Part shown: piece by piece, positions 28,490 through 37,422 of the stretch | Numbering within the stretch: position 1 is the stretch's first letter | How the letters are laid out: each line of letters starts with the position of its first letter | Assembly (NCBI RefSeq): GCF_021032705.1 | Contig: NZ_JAHVXI010000004.1 | Span: 248,001-312,000, forward strand | Direction of reading: 5' to 3' | Source: Psychroserpens luteolus | GTDB lineage: Bacteria > Bacteroidota > Bacteroidia > Flavobacteriales > Flavobacteriaceae | Length of the DNA: 64,000 nt | Position numbers and translations under genes: made by a program | The notes under the pieces: generated by a model | What the model was told of the DNA's origin: nothing | The model's database searches: none | What the model saw: only the letters and a program-made list of their open reading frames with translations

Positions 28490-28996
28490 TTAGTGATGTG
28501 TTAACCGAGTGATAATAGTTGCCTTATCTGGAAATAGAGCCATCAGTTCCGTTCTGGATTTAAGCTCAAAATCTTCAAAACTAAAACCAGGGGATACAGT
28601 GCAACCAACTAATGAATAGGCGTTTTTATCTATAACTTCTGCTGCAAACCAACAACCACCAGGAACAATATATTGTGGGACTTCACCTTTATTTAGGTCT
28701 TTACCAATAAGGTGTTCTGTATGTATTCCCGATTCGGATATGACATGTAAACGAATAGGAGAACCATCATAAAAATGCCAGATCTCATCTTGTTTAATTC
28801 TATGTAATGCCGAAAAATTATCAGAAGTGAGAAGAAAGTAAATGCAGGTCGAATAGTTGCGCTGTCCATTATAATTGTCTCCCAAACTGTCATTTTTAAT
28901 TTCACCAGAACTTCTATAAGTTTCTTTAAAATAACCGCCTTCAGGATGTGGTTGTAGTTCTAGTTGTTTTATAATTTGTTGAATTTTGTTGACCAT
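28490..28996 (-). CDS. cupin protein, DUF985 family
   Basis: About 168 residues from ATG 28996 (MVNKIQQIIKQL). The longer frame to 29119 overlaps the SnoaL gene and is unlikely. DUF985 marks: LELQPHPEGGYFKETYR near the start, FSALHRIKQDEIWHFYDGSP and GGCWFAAEV, then SLVGCTVSPGFSFEDFEL. The cupin His residues for metal binding are present. Function unknown. Confidence 0.88.
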   Translation of the reverse strand: MVNKIQQIIKQLELQPHPEGGYFKETYRSSGEIKNDSLGDNYNGQRNYSTCIYFLLTSDNFSALHRIKQDEIWHFYDGSPIRLHVISESGIHTEHLIGKDLNKGEVPQYIVPGGCWFAAEVIDKNAYSLVGCTVSPGFSFEDFELKSRTELMALFPDKATIITRLTHH

Positions 28997-29043
28997 GTGT
29001 CGTATAGTAAAGATGAATGATTTAGTTAATGGATTTGTAATGA

Positions 29044-29499
29044 TTATACAAAATCCTGATCTTTTTGTTTTGATGTGAGATCTTGATAGAGTTCGTAAGC
29101 ACTCCGTTCTACCCAACATTCTGAAAGTCGATTATCTCTAATTGTCCAAATGGCAATGCCAGTAAATGAAATAAAGCGCTTATCAGGTTTAAGTCCGAAA
29201 AGACCATTATTTCTGCCAGAGCATATCCATCGTGAAACGACACTGTCTTTCTTTTCATTGTAGAACAAAGCGACGTTTTCAGTTTTTGCATCTAGGAGTT
29301 GTTTTTGAAATTCTCCAACCCAAGATTTGAAGAGTTCACGTCCTTTTACCATTTTTCCAGCTGTTGTAATACAGTAATCTTCAGTCATTAATTCATCAAT
29401 AGCATCTAGATCATGCGGATGATGCCATACGCGTTCAAAAAAATCTAATACCAATGTTTCGGGAGTGTCTTTTGTTGTATCTCGAGGTGGTGTTTTCAT
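29044..29499 (-). CDS. SnoaL/NTF2-like protein
   Basis: About 151 residues from ATG 29499 (MKTPPRDTTK); a GTG at 29532 in the same frame would add 11 residues. The cone-fold family is shown by LDFFERVWHHPHDLDAIDEL, DYCITTAGKMVKGRELF, VSRWICSGRNNG and FTGIAIWTIRDNRLSECWVE. Such proteins are often small-molecule cyclases or binding proteins of unknown substrate. It precedes the cupin gene on the same strand. Confidence 0.82.
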   Translation of the reverse strand: MKTPPRDTTKDTPETLVLDFFERVWHHPHDLDAIDELMTEDYCITTAGKMVKGRELFKSWVGEFQKQLLDAKTENVALFYNEKKDSVVSRWICSGRNNGLFGLKPDKRFISFTGIAIWTIRDNRLSECWVERSAYELYQDLTSKQKDQDFV

Positions 29500-29658
29500 A
29501 AGTTGTTTGTCTTGTTCTTCAATTAGAGACACTTATTTAAGTCTACTAAGATAGCAAATCATAAGCAACCTATTTCTAAGTGTATGGATTTTATAACATA
29601 AAATTGAAGACGTCAATGGATACGAAAAATTCTGCTGCTATGCATAGACCTTTAACAT

Positions 29659-29685
29659 AAAAAAGGGATCACATAAAGTGACCCC
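29659..29685 (-). terminator. terminator of the S41/MarR unit
   Basis: On the minus strand GGGGTCAC and GTGATCCC form a stem with one mismatch, followed by six T. It lies 35 bp after the S41 stop at 29720. Confidence 0.8.
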
Positions 29686-29719
29686 ATTTAGGGTTATTAG
29701 TAAGTTAAATAAAGAAAAG

Positions 29720-31057
29720 CTAATCGTTTTGTTTTATGTTTTTATCTGTGCGACCATTGTCATATAAGCCTTGCAGAGCAGTTGTAATGCCTCCTTCACT
29801 CAAAAAGCGTATTCTAAAGCTATCGAGACCATTTAGCATGAACTCATTATCAGTATAAGGGATTAATTCATATTTTGTTCCTTTTCCTCTCTGATAGAAT
29901 AATTTACCATTATCGAAGGTTACAACACGAGGACCATAAACTCCAGCGTAGGATTTTAAAGTTTTAGCGTCTAAAGTTATTGGATCGGTTTTTAGGCGTA
30001 ATTCTGCGAGTGGCCATTCGTAGAAAGCCTGTAGACCTTTGTCTTTGTTATTTTTCATGAGTGTTTCCAAAGCATTCTTATAAGCAATATCCAAGGCATC
30101 TGCAGCAGGTGTCTCAATATGCGGACTAACACCAGTGCCTTCCCAATTGGTATTGGTAATAGGGTTAATAGCTCTACCAGTTGGGACCCAAACCATAAAT
30201 CGATCTGTCGCTACAACCGAACCGCCTGGATGTGCTCCACCACCAGTAGTTTGACCAACAAGTGTTGCACGCTCTAAATGCTTTAAATTATAACTAAACT
30301 CTTCAGCTGCAGAAAATGTGCTTCCACTAGTTAATACATAAACTGGAGTATCAGGACTGCGTTTTCCATTGACATGTGGTAACGTCCAAGTTTGAGAGTT
30401 TCGGTCTGTCGGGCGCCAATAGAAATTATTTAAATGCACAGGAGCGCTTTCAAAGAGGTAGCTTGTTATGAGTTGGATCATTGCTGGGCTTCCGCCTCCG
30501 TTATTTCTAAGGTCAATAATAATAGCATCGGTATTACTTAAAAAATTCATGGCAGAAACCGCAGTTTCTCCTGCGTATTCTACATTAGAAAAACTTCGAA
30601 GGTCTAAATAGCCAATATTACCAGCCATAATCTTCACCTCCTTAAAACCAAAGTTATTGCGTTTCAGGTTGTTGATATAGCGATTTAAAAAAGCGATACT
30701 ATCTTCGGCAGTAACTGTTTGTTGTCGTTCGGCTATTTGCTCTGGAGCAAAAGAAACCCTTAAATGTTTATCCTTACTGATTGCTTGAAGATCTGTGGTT
30801 AAAGTAGAGGCAAACTCTTGAGGATCTAGAATGGACTTGTAGTTTCCGTTTTTAAGTTTTGATTTGATATGTGTTACCATTTTTGTGGCCACATCTGGGA
30901 AGACATAATTAGTGTTTAATTTACTACTTATAGAATCAACAACTGTTTGCTGTTCTTTAAGTGTTAATGGTTCTGTTCTTTGCTGTGCGTACATTGGTGA
31001 GACGAGTAGCATTAAACCTATAACTGTGATTAGAGTAAGTTTGATTGTGATTTTCAT
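29720..31057 (-). CDS. S41-family peptidase, exported
   Basis: About 445 residues from ATG 31057 (MKITIKLTLI), 4 bp after the MarR stop, so the pair is an operon. The signal peptide ends PMYAQ. The N-terminal helical domain (VVDSISSKLNTNYVFPDVATKM) and S41 core (IGYLDLRSFSN, AIIIDLRNNGGGSPAM, nucleophile region SGSTFSAAEEFSY) match the retinol-binding-protein-like/S41 group. The usual SASAS is here TFSAAEE. A C-terminal domain (YAGVYGPRVVTFDNGKLFYQ) resembles the DUF3471-type beta domain fused to such peptidases. Confidence 0.88.
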   Translation of the reverse strand: MKITIKLTLITVIGLMLLVSPMYAQQRTEPLTLKEQQTVVDSISSKLNTNYVFPDVATKMVTHIKSKLKNGNYKSILDPQEFASTLTTDLQAISKDKHLRVSFAPEQIAERQQTVTAEDSIAFLNRYINNLKRNNFGFKEVKIMAGNIGYLDLRSFSNVEYAGETAVSAMNFLSNTDAIIIDLRNNGGGSPAMIQLITSYLFESAPVHLNNFYWRPTDRNSQTWTLPHVNGKRSPDTPVYVLTSGSTFSAAEEFSYNLKHLERATLVGQTTGGGAHPGGSVVATDRFMVWVPTGRAINPITNTNWEGTGVSPHIETPAADALDIAYKNALETLMKNNKDKGLQAFYEWPLAELRLKTDPITLDAKTLKSYAGVYGPRVVTFDNGKLFYQRGKGTKYELIPYTDNEFMLNGLDSFRIRFLSEGGITTALQGLYDNGRTDKNIKQND

Positions 31058-31061
31058 AATG

Positions 31062-31502
31062 TCATGTTTTTGCACAATTGGTTCTTATTTTATTAAGAAT
31101 GATTTCCAATTGATTGAGTTCGTTTTTTGTGATTCCTTTTAATGATGAATTTCTATTTTGATGAATAATTGGAGGAAGGGTTTTCAAGACGTCCTTTCCT
31201 TTATCGGTAATTTCAATTATATAACGCCTTCTGTCTTTTGAGTTTATGGAGCGTTTTAAGTGTTTCTTCTGAACCATTGTATTGATCATTCGCGTCATAG
31301 ATGCATTGTCTTTAAACACCAATTCGGCAATTTCTTTCTGTGTTAGTTCTGGGTGTTCATTTAGAAAGAGAAGTACCATACCTTGATCGATGGTCATATC
31401 TTTTATTTTTTCTGAAATATTTTTCTGTGCAAATTTTCGATAGTCCTTTATAGTACTTTCGATGGCATGAAATATGGTTTCAGATGGCAGAGATAGGTTC
31501 AT
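31062..31502 (-). CDS. MarR-family transcriptional regulator
   Basis: A 146-residue winged-helix protein with MARHGMVLLFLNEHP-like helix (DQGMVLLFLNEHPELTQKEI), recognition helix region AELVFKDNASMTRMINTMV, and wing KKHLKRSINSKDRRRYIIEIT. It probably controls itself and the cotranscribed S41 peptidase, as MarR genes usually regulate neighbours. No operator is clear; the AT-rich start region has an ATTGATATATCAATTAT dyad at about 31527-31544 that could be its site. Confidence 0.9.
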   Translation of the reverse strand: MNLSLPSETIFHAIESTIKDYRKFAQKNISEKIKDMTIDQGMVLLFLNEHPELTQKEIAELVFKDNASMTRMINTMVQKKHLKRSINSKDRRRYIIEITDKGKDVLKTLPPIIHQNRNSSLKGITKNELNQLEIILNKIRTNCAKT

Positions 31503-31590
31503 TTGAAATTTATTTGATACAAATATAATTGATATATCAATTATATATAAAAAAATTAACTTTTAATTTAGATTGATCTGAAGCCATACA

Positions 31591-32190
31591 TTACTGTATC
31601 CAGCCCACTGTTTTTTTCCAATGTTCAATCTCTTGTTTCCTCTTTTCAAAATCGGTTGGAGCAGATTCGTTTTCATTTTTAGCTTGTGCTCTCATGATTT
31701 GTATCTGTTCATCAAGTGTGTTAAGTCCTAATGCTTTTCGTCTTTGGTTTACCTTGCTCAAACTATCAAAAGGGTATGGGCTTAATTCTCCATTTTTATC
31801 CCAATCAAACTGAGTACCGTAATGCTGTGGCTTGTTTTCAAATACCGCTATTCGGTCGGTTAGGTATGCTAAACTTATTTGGGATGCTTTTTTCTCGTTA
31901 ACTGCTTTTTCCAATATAATTTGGCACTTCTTCATAAATTCTGGTTGTTCTATTGAATGTTGAATGATAAGCCAAGTCGCTTCATTAGCTTCTTTTCCTA
32001 CTTTATCAATTGTAGGATAGCCAATCAGGTCTATAATCTCATCTAGTGTCTTCGCGTTTTGGTTATGTAGTTTCTTCATTTCTTCGTTATAACCCTCACT
32101 CAGTTTTCCATCTTGGATAAGTTTGTTTCGAAGTGTTAAATCTGCATTTTTCAGATCAATTATTCGTTTAGCGATGTCTTTATAATTCAT
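31591..32190 (-). CDS. DUF6624-like protein
   Basis: A 199-residue soluble protein with the features I associate with DUF6624: VGKEANEATWLIIQHS, LTDRIAVFENKPQHYGTQ, and NQRRKALGLNTLDEQI. Function unknown. It is the first gene of the all-minus accessory stretch. Confidence 0.75.
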   Translation of the reverse strand: MNYKDIAKRIIDLKNADLTLRNKLIQDGKLSEGYNEEMKKLHNQNAKTLDEIIDLIGYPTIDKVGKEANEATWLIIQHSIEQPEFMKKCQIILEKAVNEKKASQISLAYLTDRIAVFENKPQHYGTQFDWDKNGELSPYPFDSLSKVNQRRKALGLNTLDEQIQIMRAQAKNENESAPTDFEKRKQEIEHWKKTVGWIQ

Positions 32191-32264
32191 TTTTTTATTT
32201 GCGCTGTTTAATATGAATGCTTGGTGTCTAACTAGATAAAGAACCAGTAGTACTAATTGTTATA

Positions 32265-32789
32265 CTAATTACTATAGTTGGTTTTGAAAATCATCATCAT
32301 TTTATGGTCGTAATACAGGTTTTCAATTTTTAAAAAATTTTTGTGTAATCCAAACATTTCAAAACCTATATTTTTGTATAGTTTTTCGGCTTTTTCATTA
32401 ATCGCTATTACACCTATTTCAACTTGTTCGATACCATCAATTTTAAATGCTTCATCTAAGGTATGTTTTATAAGATCTGTGCCAATGTTTTTGCCTTGAA
32501 ACTTAGAGTTTACATATACTTGAATTATAATACCTGCATGATTTACTTTTTTTCTTTCATGTCTTTTAAATCCTGAAATACCAATAAGACTATTGCTGTG
32601 AAAAGCTCCAATCACGAAATTACTTTTATGCGCTTGTTCAATGTAGGGTTGAAAGAATAGTTTTTCCTTTGTTTTTTCATCTTGATAATTTGTAGTAAAG
32701 TACTCTGGGTAATGTTTCAAACATTGAAGTCGAATTTCCCTATAAGATGCAGATTCGCTTGGAAGAAGCTTTCGAATTTGAATGTTCAT
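32265..32789 (-). CDS. GNAT-family N-acetyltransferase
   Basis: A 174-residue acetyltransferase. The acetyl-CoA loop is VYVNSKFQGKNIGTDLIKH (Q/RxxGxG-type) and a second motif is VEIGVIAINEKAEKLYKNIGF. Substrate unknown; accessory GNATs often modify small molecules or protein N-termini. It is separated from the next gene by about 75 bp in a minus-strand array. Confidence 0.88.
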   Translation of the reverse strand: MNIQIRKLLPSESASYREIRLQCLKHYPEYFTTNYQDEKTKEKLFFQPYIEQAHKSNFVIGAFHSNSLIGISGFKRHERKKVNHAGIIIQVYVNSKFQGKNIGTDLIKHTLDEAFKIDGIEQVEIGVIAINEKAEKLYKNIGFEMFGLHKNFLKIENLYYDHKMMMIFKTNYSN

Positions 32790-32810
32790 GGTGCTTATTA
32801 GTAATGGCTT

Positions 32811-33161
32811 TCAACTATTTTGTCCGAAAGTAAGTAAGTTATTATCCGGATCTAACAAAGAAAATTCCTTTTGTCCCCAAGGTCTTATTCCTAATTGTCC
32901 GTTCGGGTGAATTTCGATTTTATTATCAAGCATAGACTTGTACAAACCTTCGATATCGTTTGTTCGTATATATACTTGTCCGTAATTTTCTTTCGGATCT
33001 AATTCTTTAAATTCAAAGAAATGAATTTCTATTTTATCTTTTTTAACCATTAAATACCCATCATAATCACCTATGTCTTGAAAACCTAATTGGTTCATAT
33101 AATACTGTCTTGTGACCGACTTATTACGCATTGGTAACTTTGGGTGTATTTCTGTTAACAT
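32811..33161 (-). CDS. VOC-family (glyoxalase/bleomycin-resistance-like) protein
   Basis: A 116-residue protein with LPMRNKSVTRQYYMNQLGF, LMVKKDKIEIHFFEF and WGQKEFSLLDPDNNLLTF, the last being the typical C-terminal VOC strand. These fold as dimers and bind metals or drugs; this subtype resembles bleomycin-binding proteins, but activity is unproved. Confidence 0.85.
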   Translation of the reverse strand: MLTEIHPKLPMRNKSVTRQYYMNQLGFQDIGDYDGYLMVKKDKIEIHFFEFKELDPKENYGQVYIRTNDIEGLYKSMLDNKIEIHPNGQLGIRPWGQKEFSLLDPDNNLLTFGQNS

Positions 33162-33200
33162 CCTTTCATTTTTAATTTTGCTCCACCATTAGTACAGTTT

Positions 33201-33578
33201 TTATTTCTTTTCTTGTCGTAAAATTTTCTCCATTTTACGACCTCTTGCCAATTCATCAATCAGCTTTTCCATCTGTCTACATTGTTTATACACTTCAAAT
33301 TCATCCTCTATGTCTTCAATTCGATAACCACAAACCACGCCTTTAATTAGGTGGGCATTTGGATGTAAGTTGGCTTGCTGAAAAAATGTTTCAAATGTCA
33401 CTTTATCGTCAATAAGTTCCTGCAGTTTATCTTCATTAAATCCGGTTAACCATTCTATGACTTGGTTGAGTTCTTCTTTGGTTCTTCCATTTTTCTCTAG
33501 CCTATTTAGGTAAAGCGGATAAATAGATGCAAATATCATGTTTGCAACTTTTTCATTTTTTTCGGCGGTAACTTTCAT
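33201..33578 (-). CDS. DUF2200-family protein
   Basis: A 125-residue protein with MIFASIYPLYLNRLEKNGRT, VIEWLTGFNEDKL and FFQQANLHPNAHLIKGVVCG, the segments I associate with DUF2200. No function known. Part of the accessory array. Confidence 0.82.
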   Translation of the reverse strand: MKVTAEKNEKVANMIFASIYPLYLNRLEKNGRTKEELNQVIEWLTGFNEDKLQELIDDKVTFETFFQQANLHPNAHLIKGVVCGYRIEDIEDEFEVYKQCRQMEKLIDELARGRKMEKILRQEKK

Positions 33579-33766
33579 TTAGATACTTTTTAGTTTTTAT
33601 GACTTAAATTTATAACACTTTTGTTTTGTTTCAAAGGTGTTTGTACATGTTTACTTGGGTAGACTAGTAGGCAAGTTAATTAATTCAAGTGAATTTCAGG
33701 AGAGAAAATTGAGCGACACTAAATTATGGGTATTGTTGTGTGTTTGAGCAAGTACAAGAAAAGTGA

Positions 33767-34492
33767 TCAGTTATAATTGGTGTTGGGTAGCGTTTCTAAT
33801 TCATTATTTATAATGTCGTATAATTCATTTTCCCAATCTATTCTTGTAATTTCTGGATAGTTGGAATTGACTCTAAAATCTCTAGGGCTTATAATTACTT
33901 TAACGGTATTATGCATTGCCTTTTGTGTTAATAAGAATACTTCTTCTATAGCTTCATCACCAATTGGGATGCAGCCAATAGTTACCGATTTTCCATGTAT
34001 AAAAATGTCTCCACCCATATCGGATATAGTTGCCAATTCAGTTTTTGATTTGTCAAATGCATTAGGGTAGCTCACTTTAATCGATAGATAATAGGAACTG
34101 TTAGGATTTAGATATTCTACATTATAAACGCCTTCGGGTATTTGTTTATCGCCTTCTTTCAATTTAGGACCTAATTGCCCACTATAAGCTGTAAATGTAT
34201 ATTCTTTAATTAACTTAATTCCATTATAATCTTTTGCATAAACTTGGAGTATTCTCTCTTCTTTAAAAGCAGCAATAATAATCTCTTTAGGAAAGTCCAT
34301 TTTATAACCAGCTAGGCCCAAGTTTTTTTCAAGTCGATGCCATACACTTTCTTCAATAGAATCAATTCTTGATTCGACCGTTTGCTTCCCTTTTAATTTA
34401 TTTACCAAAGGCATATACATTGACCTTCCATAATTTAGAAAGACAATTACTATAATTATTAATCCTACTATTAAAATCAGTTTTTTTGTCAT
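33767..34492 (-). CDS. L,D-transpeptidase, YafK-like
   Basis: A 241-residue protein anchored by an N-terminal membrane helix (about 4-22) with a YkuD catalytic motif: IFIHGKSVTIGCIPIG contains the His and Cys. It should form 3-3 or protein-peptidoglycan crosslinks, or cleave them as some YafK members do. Domain starts with LQVYAKDYNGIKLIKEY and GPKLKEGDKQIPEGVY. Gene sits between inverted-repeat spacers in the accessory array. Confidence 0.88.
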   Translation of the reverse strand: MTKKLILIVGLIIIVIVFLNYGRSMYMPLVNKLKGKQTVESRIDSIEESVWHRLEKNLGLAGYKMDFPKEIIIAAFKEERILQVYAKDYNGIKLIKEYTFTAYSGQLGPKLKEGDKQIPEGVYNVEYLNPNSSYYLSIKVSYPNAFDKSKTELATISDMGGDIFIHGKSVTIGCIPIGDEAIEEVFLLTQKAMHNTVKVIISPRDFRVNSNYPEITRIDWENELYDIINNELETLPNTNYN

Positions 34493-34583
34493 TTTTTTCT
34501 AATGCTAATCTGTTTGTGTAATGCTTACCTTTGGCGGTCGTTTTACAAGTGCACACAGAACAAGTAATCGACTATATCCACTG

Positions 34584-34901
34584 TTAAGAGACGTTTTCTA
34601 TAACTTCTTTTCTTCCGCTTAAATTAATTCTATGAATTTTCCCTTTCAGCTTCGGATTCCAACTATTTTTAAGGGAATACACAATTGTTTTTCTTACTGT
34701 TTCAGGAGTGATTTGTGTGCTATGACTTTGACTAAATCCGATTCCTTTAGGCTCATAATCAAAGCTTACAACAAGTCTTTGTCCATTAGTTTCATCAGAT
34801 TCAATAATTAGGTCTATATGCCCATCATTACCTGAAACCATATATCGGTATTGATGATTGTCAATTACTATTCTTCGACTTCCTTTTTTAGGGATTCCCA
34901 T
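34584..34901 (-). CDS. hypothetical protein, 105 residues
   Basis: A small soluble beta-rich protein (RRIVIDNHQYRYMVSGNDGH, then RLVVSFDYEPKGIGFSQSHS and ITPETVRKTIVYSLKNSWNP). I do not recognise a family. Well-formed frame with an A-rich start region and lying between two spacer repeats, consistent with a cassette gene. Confidence 0.65.
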   Translation of the reverse strand: MGIPKKGSRRIVIDNHQYRYMVSGNDGHIDLIIESDETNGQRLVVSFDYEPKGIGFSQSHSTQITPETVRKTIVYSLKNSWNPKLKGKIHRINLSGRKEVIENVS

Positions 34902-34921
34902 AATTATTTTTAAGTGATATT

Positions 34922-35058
34922 TAGTGTGCTTATGTATTATTTATGCGATTTTTAATCTGTAGGATTTTCAGTCGTTGCAAATTAGATGATTAAAGATAGA
35001 ATTTTTCTTTGGAGTAGAGAAGGAGTATGAATTATACACGTTGTGTTGCGTTCATTTT
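34922..35058 (-). repeat. attC-like inverted spacer repeat
   Basis: A 137 bp non-coding spacer between two minus-strand genes. Its left part (34934-34968) matches the spacer at 37321-37355 in about 29 of 35 positions by hand count. Its right end carries TATACACGTTGTGTTGCG, a motif repeated at other spacers. The ends form an imperfect inverted repeat, as expected of an integron-type recombination site. Confidence 0.6.
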
Positions 35059-35553
35059 TTAAACTCCTAATTCATCAGCTAAATCATAATATTTGTCCAA
35101 ATATTCTGGTGTTGAACGATGATTAGATAATCGTACAGTATCAAATTCGTCAGTTTTTTTTCCGCGTTTTACTCCTAAGTATTTTAATGCTTGATTGATT
35201 GTTTTAATTTCAAAATCGGCAATTTTATCTTTTAGGTAAACATTTGCAGACTGAATTCCGTTTCCACCGAAATAATCAGTTGAGATTATAGCAAATACTG
35301 GATTCTTGTCTGATGATATGTTTGTCATTAATTCAGAGAGTGCAAATTCAGATGGGTATAGCATATATTCTGCGTTGTTGGTATTCAGAAATCCTTGAGT
35401 TTCAAGTTTAGCTTGCCAATAAGCTGAATAGTAATGGTCAATGTGAAACATGGTTAAATTAAAACCTAAATAAATACCAATGAGGTCAAAACGTTCTGCT
35501 TTATCTTTCTCATATTTACCTTTTAATATTATGGCTGAAATATTATGTCCCAT
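35059..35553 (-). CDS. hypothetical protein, 164 residues
   Basis: A soluble alpha/beta protein with no signal peptide (MGHNISAIILKGKYEKDKAE; FAIISTDYFGGNGIQSANVY; INQALKYLGVKRGKKTDEFD). Family not recognised. It starts shortly after a GTTGTGCGTCATTTGAG spacer end, again resembling a cassette gene. Confidence 0.65.
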   Translation of the reverse strand: MGHNISAIILKGKYEKDKAERFDLIGIYLGFNLTMFHIDHYYSAYWQAKLETQGFLNTNNAEYMLYPSEFALSELMTNISSDKNPVFAIISTDYFGGNGIQSANVYLKDKIADFEIKTINQALKYLGVKRGKKTDEFDTVRLSNHRSTPEYLDKYYDLADELGV

Positions 35554-35631
35554 ATTTTTTTTCTCAAATGACGCACAACGCTCTTGTGTATGTTAGTTGT
35601 AGAACATTTTTATATTTTCTGTTTTAAATAA

Positions 35632-36759
35632 CTAGTCTTTCCTACTTTTTGCATCGATAAGCCCCTCTTTCATTTGCTTTTCAAACCTCGTATTTGGATA
35701 TTTGGTAAGGCCTACATTAAAATGTTTAATAGCATTTTGATAGTCTTTATGTTTCAAGTAGAATTGTCCAAAACGATTTTGCCAATATGCCGAAGCATAT
35801 CTTTTTGTAGTCAAAACATCTTTGAATTCAGTCATGAACAGATTAAAATATTCAAAATTATCTCTGTTCCATGCTAACCAAATTAATCCGTTTTTTGTGC
35901 TATTATCAATAGTCTCGTCACCTCCAAATCGTTGTGCTCGTTCTTTAAAATATCTAGTTAAGTAATCCATTCCGCCCAAATCAATGTACTCTTGTATACT
36001 TTCAAAAACTAATGAATTATAGTTGTGATAATAGAATTTCAGTCCCTTATATAGTGCCAAGTGCGCCAGGCTTTCATGTATTTCATCATTGTACAAATCA
36101 TATTTCCAAACAAGGTTTTTGGGACTGTGTTCTTTCAAAATCTCATTGAATTCTTCGGTATAACTTATGTTATAAATGTCTTTTTTTGAGTTAGCCATAT
36201 ATAGATAAGTGGCTTTGTTTGTATAGAAATCCTTGACTATTTCTTTAGAAGCATAGCCTCCATTACTTAAGATTGCTCCATTAAAAACCTCAGGATGTTT
36301 TAAAATCAATTCACTGGCATAATAAGCAGCCCCTTCCCAGCCAAAAATGACATGTTCTTCATTCGTTTTATAGTTAGAGTTTATAAAAGGGATAACTTCA
36401 TCAATTAAGAAACTTGAAAATTTCTCTTTTTCATCTCCAAACCACGTCCATCTTGATGATTCTTTATCTGTAATGCCTACTACAATCATTTTTGGGATAG
36501 CACGTGGTCTGCGTAAGGCTTTTTGAATACTTACACCACTTAAAAAGTATTGTTGGCCATCCAATATGTACAGTACAGGATATTTTTGCTCTGATTCTGA
36601 GTATCCATCGGGTGTATAGATCTGAATCGCTCTTTCTTCATTTAAGTTGAATGATTTAATATTATGGTTAACTCCAATAGTAATTTGAGAATTGCTTTCT
36701 TGCGCTGGACATATAGTAGTTAGAAAAGAGCAAGTGATAAAAACGAATAATAGCTTCAT
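35632..36759 (-). CDS. exported esterase-like alpha/beta hydrolase, nucleophile replaced
   Basis: A 375-residue protein with signal peptide (ending TICPAQ) and an esterase-D/Fes-like fold: IYTPDGYSESEQKYPVLYIL, FLIDEVIPFINSNYKTNEEH and LILKHPEVFNGAILSNGG. The nucleophile elbow, normally GxSxGG, reads GWEGAA, so Ser is replaced by Glu and hydrolysis is doubtful. A TPR-like C-terminus follows (FGQFYLKHKDYQNAIKHFNV). It may act as a binding protein. Located in the accessory array. Confidence 0.82.
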   Translation of the reverse strand: MKLLFVFITCSFLTTICPAQESNSQITIGVNHNIKSFNLNEERAIQIYTPDGYSESEQKYPVLYILDGQQYFLSGVSIQKALRRPRAIPKMIVVGITDKESSRWTWFGDEKEKFSSFLIDEVIPFINSNYKTNEEHVIFGWEGAAYYASELILKHPEVFNGAILSNGGYASKEIVKDFYTNKATYLYMANSKKDIYNISYTEEFNEILKEHSPKNLVWKYDLYNDEIHESLAHLALYKGLKFYYHNYNSLVFESIQEYIDLGGMDYLTRYFKERAQRFGGDETIDNSTKNGLIWLAWNRDNFEYFNLFMTEFKDVLTTKRYASAYWQNRFGQFYLKHKDYQNAIKHFNVGLTKYPNTRFEKQMKEGLIDAKSRKD

Positions 36760-36806
36760 AGTTTTAGATTTAGTATCAATGTTGTGTGCTGGCTTTTCTA
36801 TTTATA

Positions 36807-37220
36807 TTAATTCCAAGGATTGTATGAACCAAAACTCCAAATATGGTCTTCAATATCCTTACATGTATAGCCACGACCACCATACGCCTCATCCTTAATT
36901 TCTATGAGTATTTTTACACCTTTGGCAACAGCATTTTTGTAGTGTTCATCGATTTTCTCAACAATTATATAAGGCGCTTGAGTGTTTATTCCGTTCAAAC
37001 TATTGGGTGTTTTTATCAATTTGCCATATTCGTTATTGTTTTCTGAACTTAACATAATCATTGAATTGCCATATGTTAGTTGAGCATGTATAATTGTATT
37101 ATCGTCTCCTTGGACTACAAGGTGCTTTTCAAATCCGAATGATTCACATATCCATTCGATAGCTACTTTTGCATTTTTATATTGTATTACAGGAATAATA
37201 CATGCTTTAGTTGTTGTCAT
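36807..37220 (-). CDS. VOC-family protein, PhnB/glyoxalase-like
   Basis: A 137-residue protein with KACIIPVIQYKNAKVAIEW, FEKHLVVQGDDNTIIHAQLT, NSMIMLSSENNNEYG and EDHIWSFGSYNPWN, a typical PhnB-type end. Activity unknown. A second VOC gene in the array, not closely similar to the one at 32811. Confidence 0.85.
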   Translation of the reverse strand: MTTTKACIIPVIQYKNAKVAIEWICESFGFEKHLVVQGDDNTIIHAQLTYGNSMIMLSSENNNEYGKLIKTPNSLNGINTQAPYIIVEKIDEHYKNAVAKGVKILIEIKDEAYGGRGYTCKDIEDHIWSFGSYNPWN

Positions 37221-37303
37221 AATTTTATGGATTATTAGTCTCTAAGGTACTAAAAACAATTGTTTTTTAGTAGGCTTGATTCTGGTAAGTTTGGTTTATT
37301 TGG

Positions 37304-37422
37304 CTTGTACACGCGTACGTGTATGGTTTATGCGATTGAGAATCCGTAGGATTTTGCTAATGCCAGTTTGCTTCGCCCATGTCCAAGTATAGATAGACCA
37401 AGCAATTGGCTATACACGCCGT
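37304..37422 (-). repeat. attC-like inverted spacer repeat
   Basis: The spacer runs from GTACACGCGTACGTGTATGG to GGCTATACACGCCGTTC. The two ends form an imperfect inverted repeat with a short extra segment in one arm. The stop codon of the membrane gene lies inside the right end. The left part is shared with 34934-34968. Confidence 0.62.
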
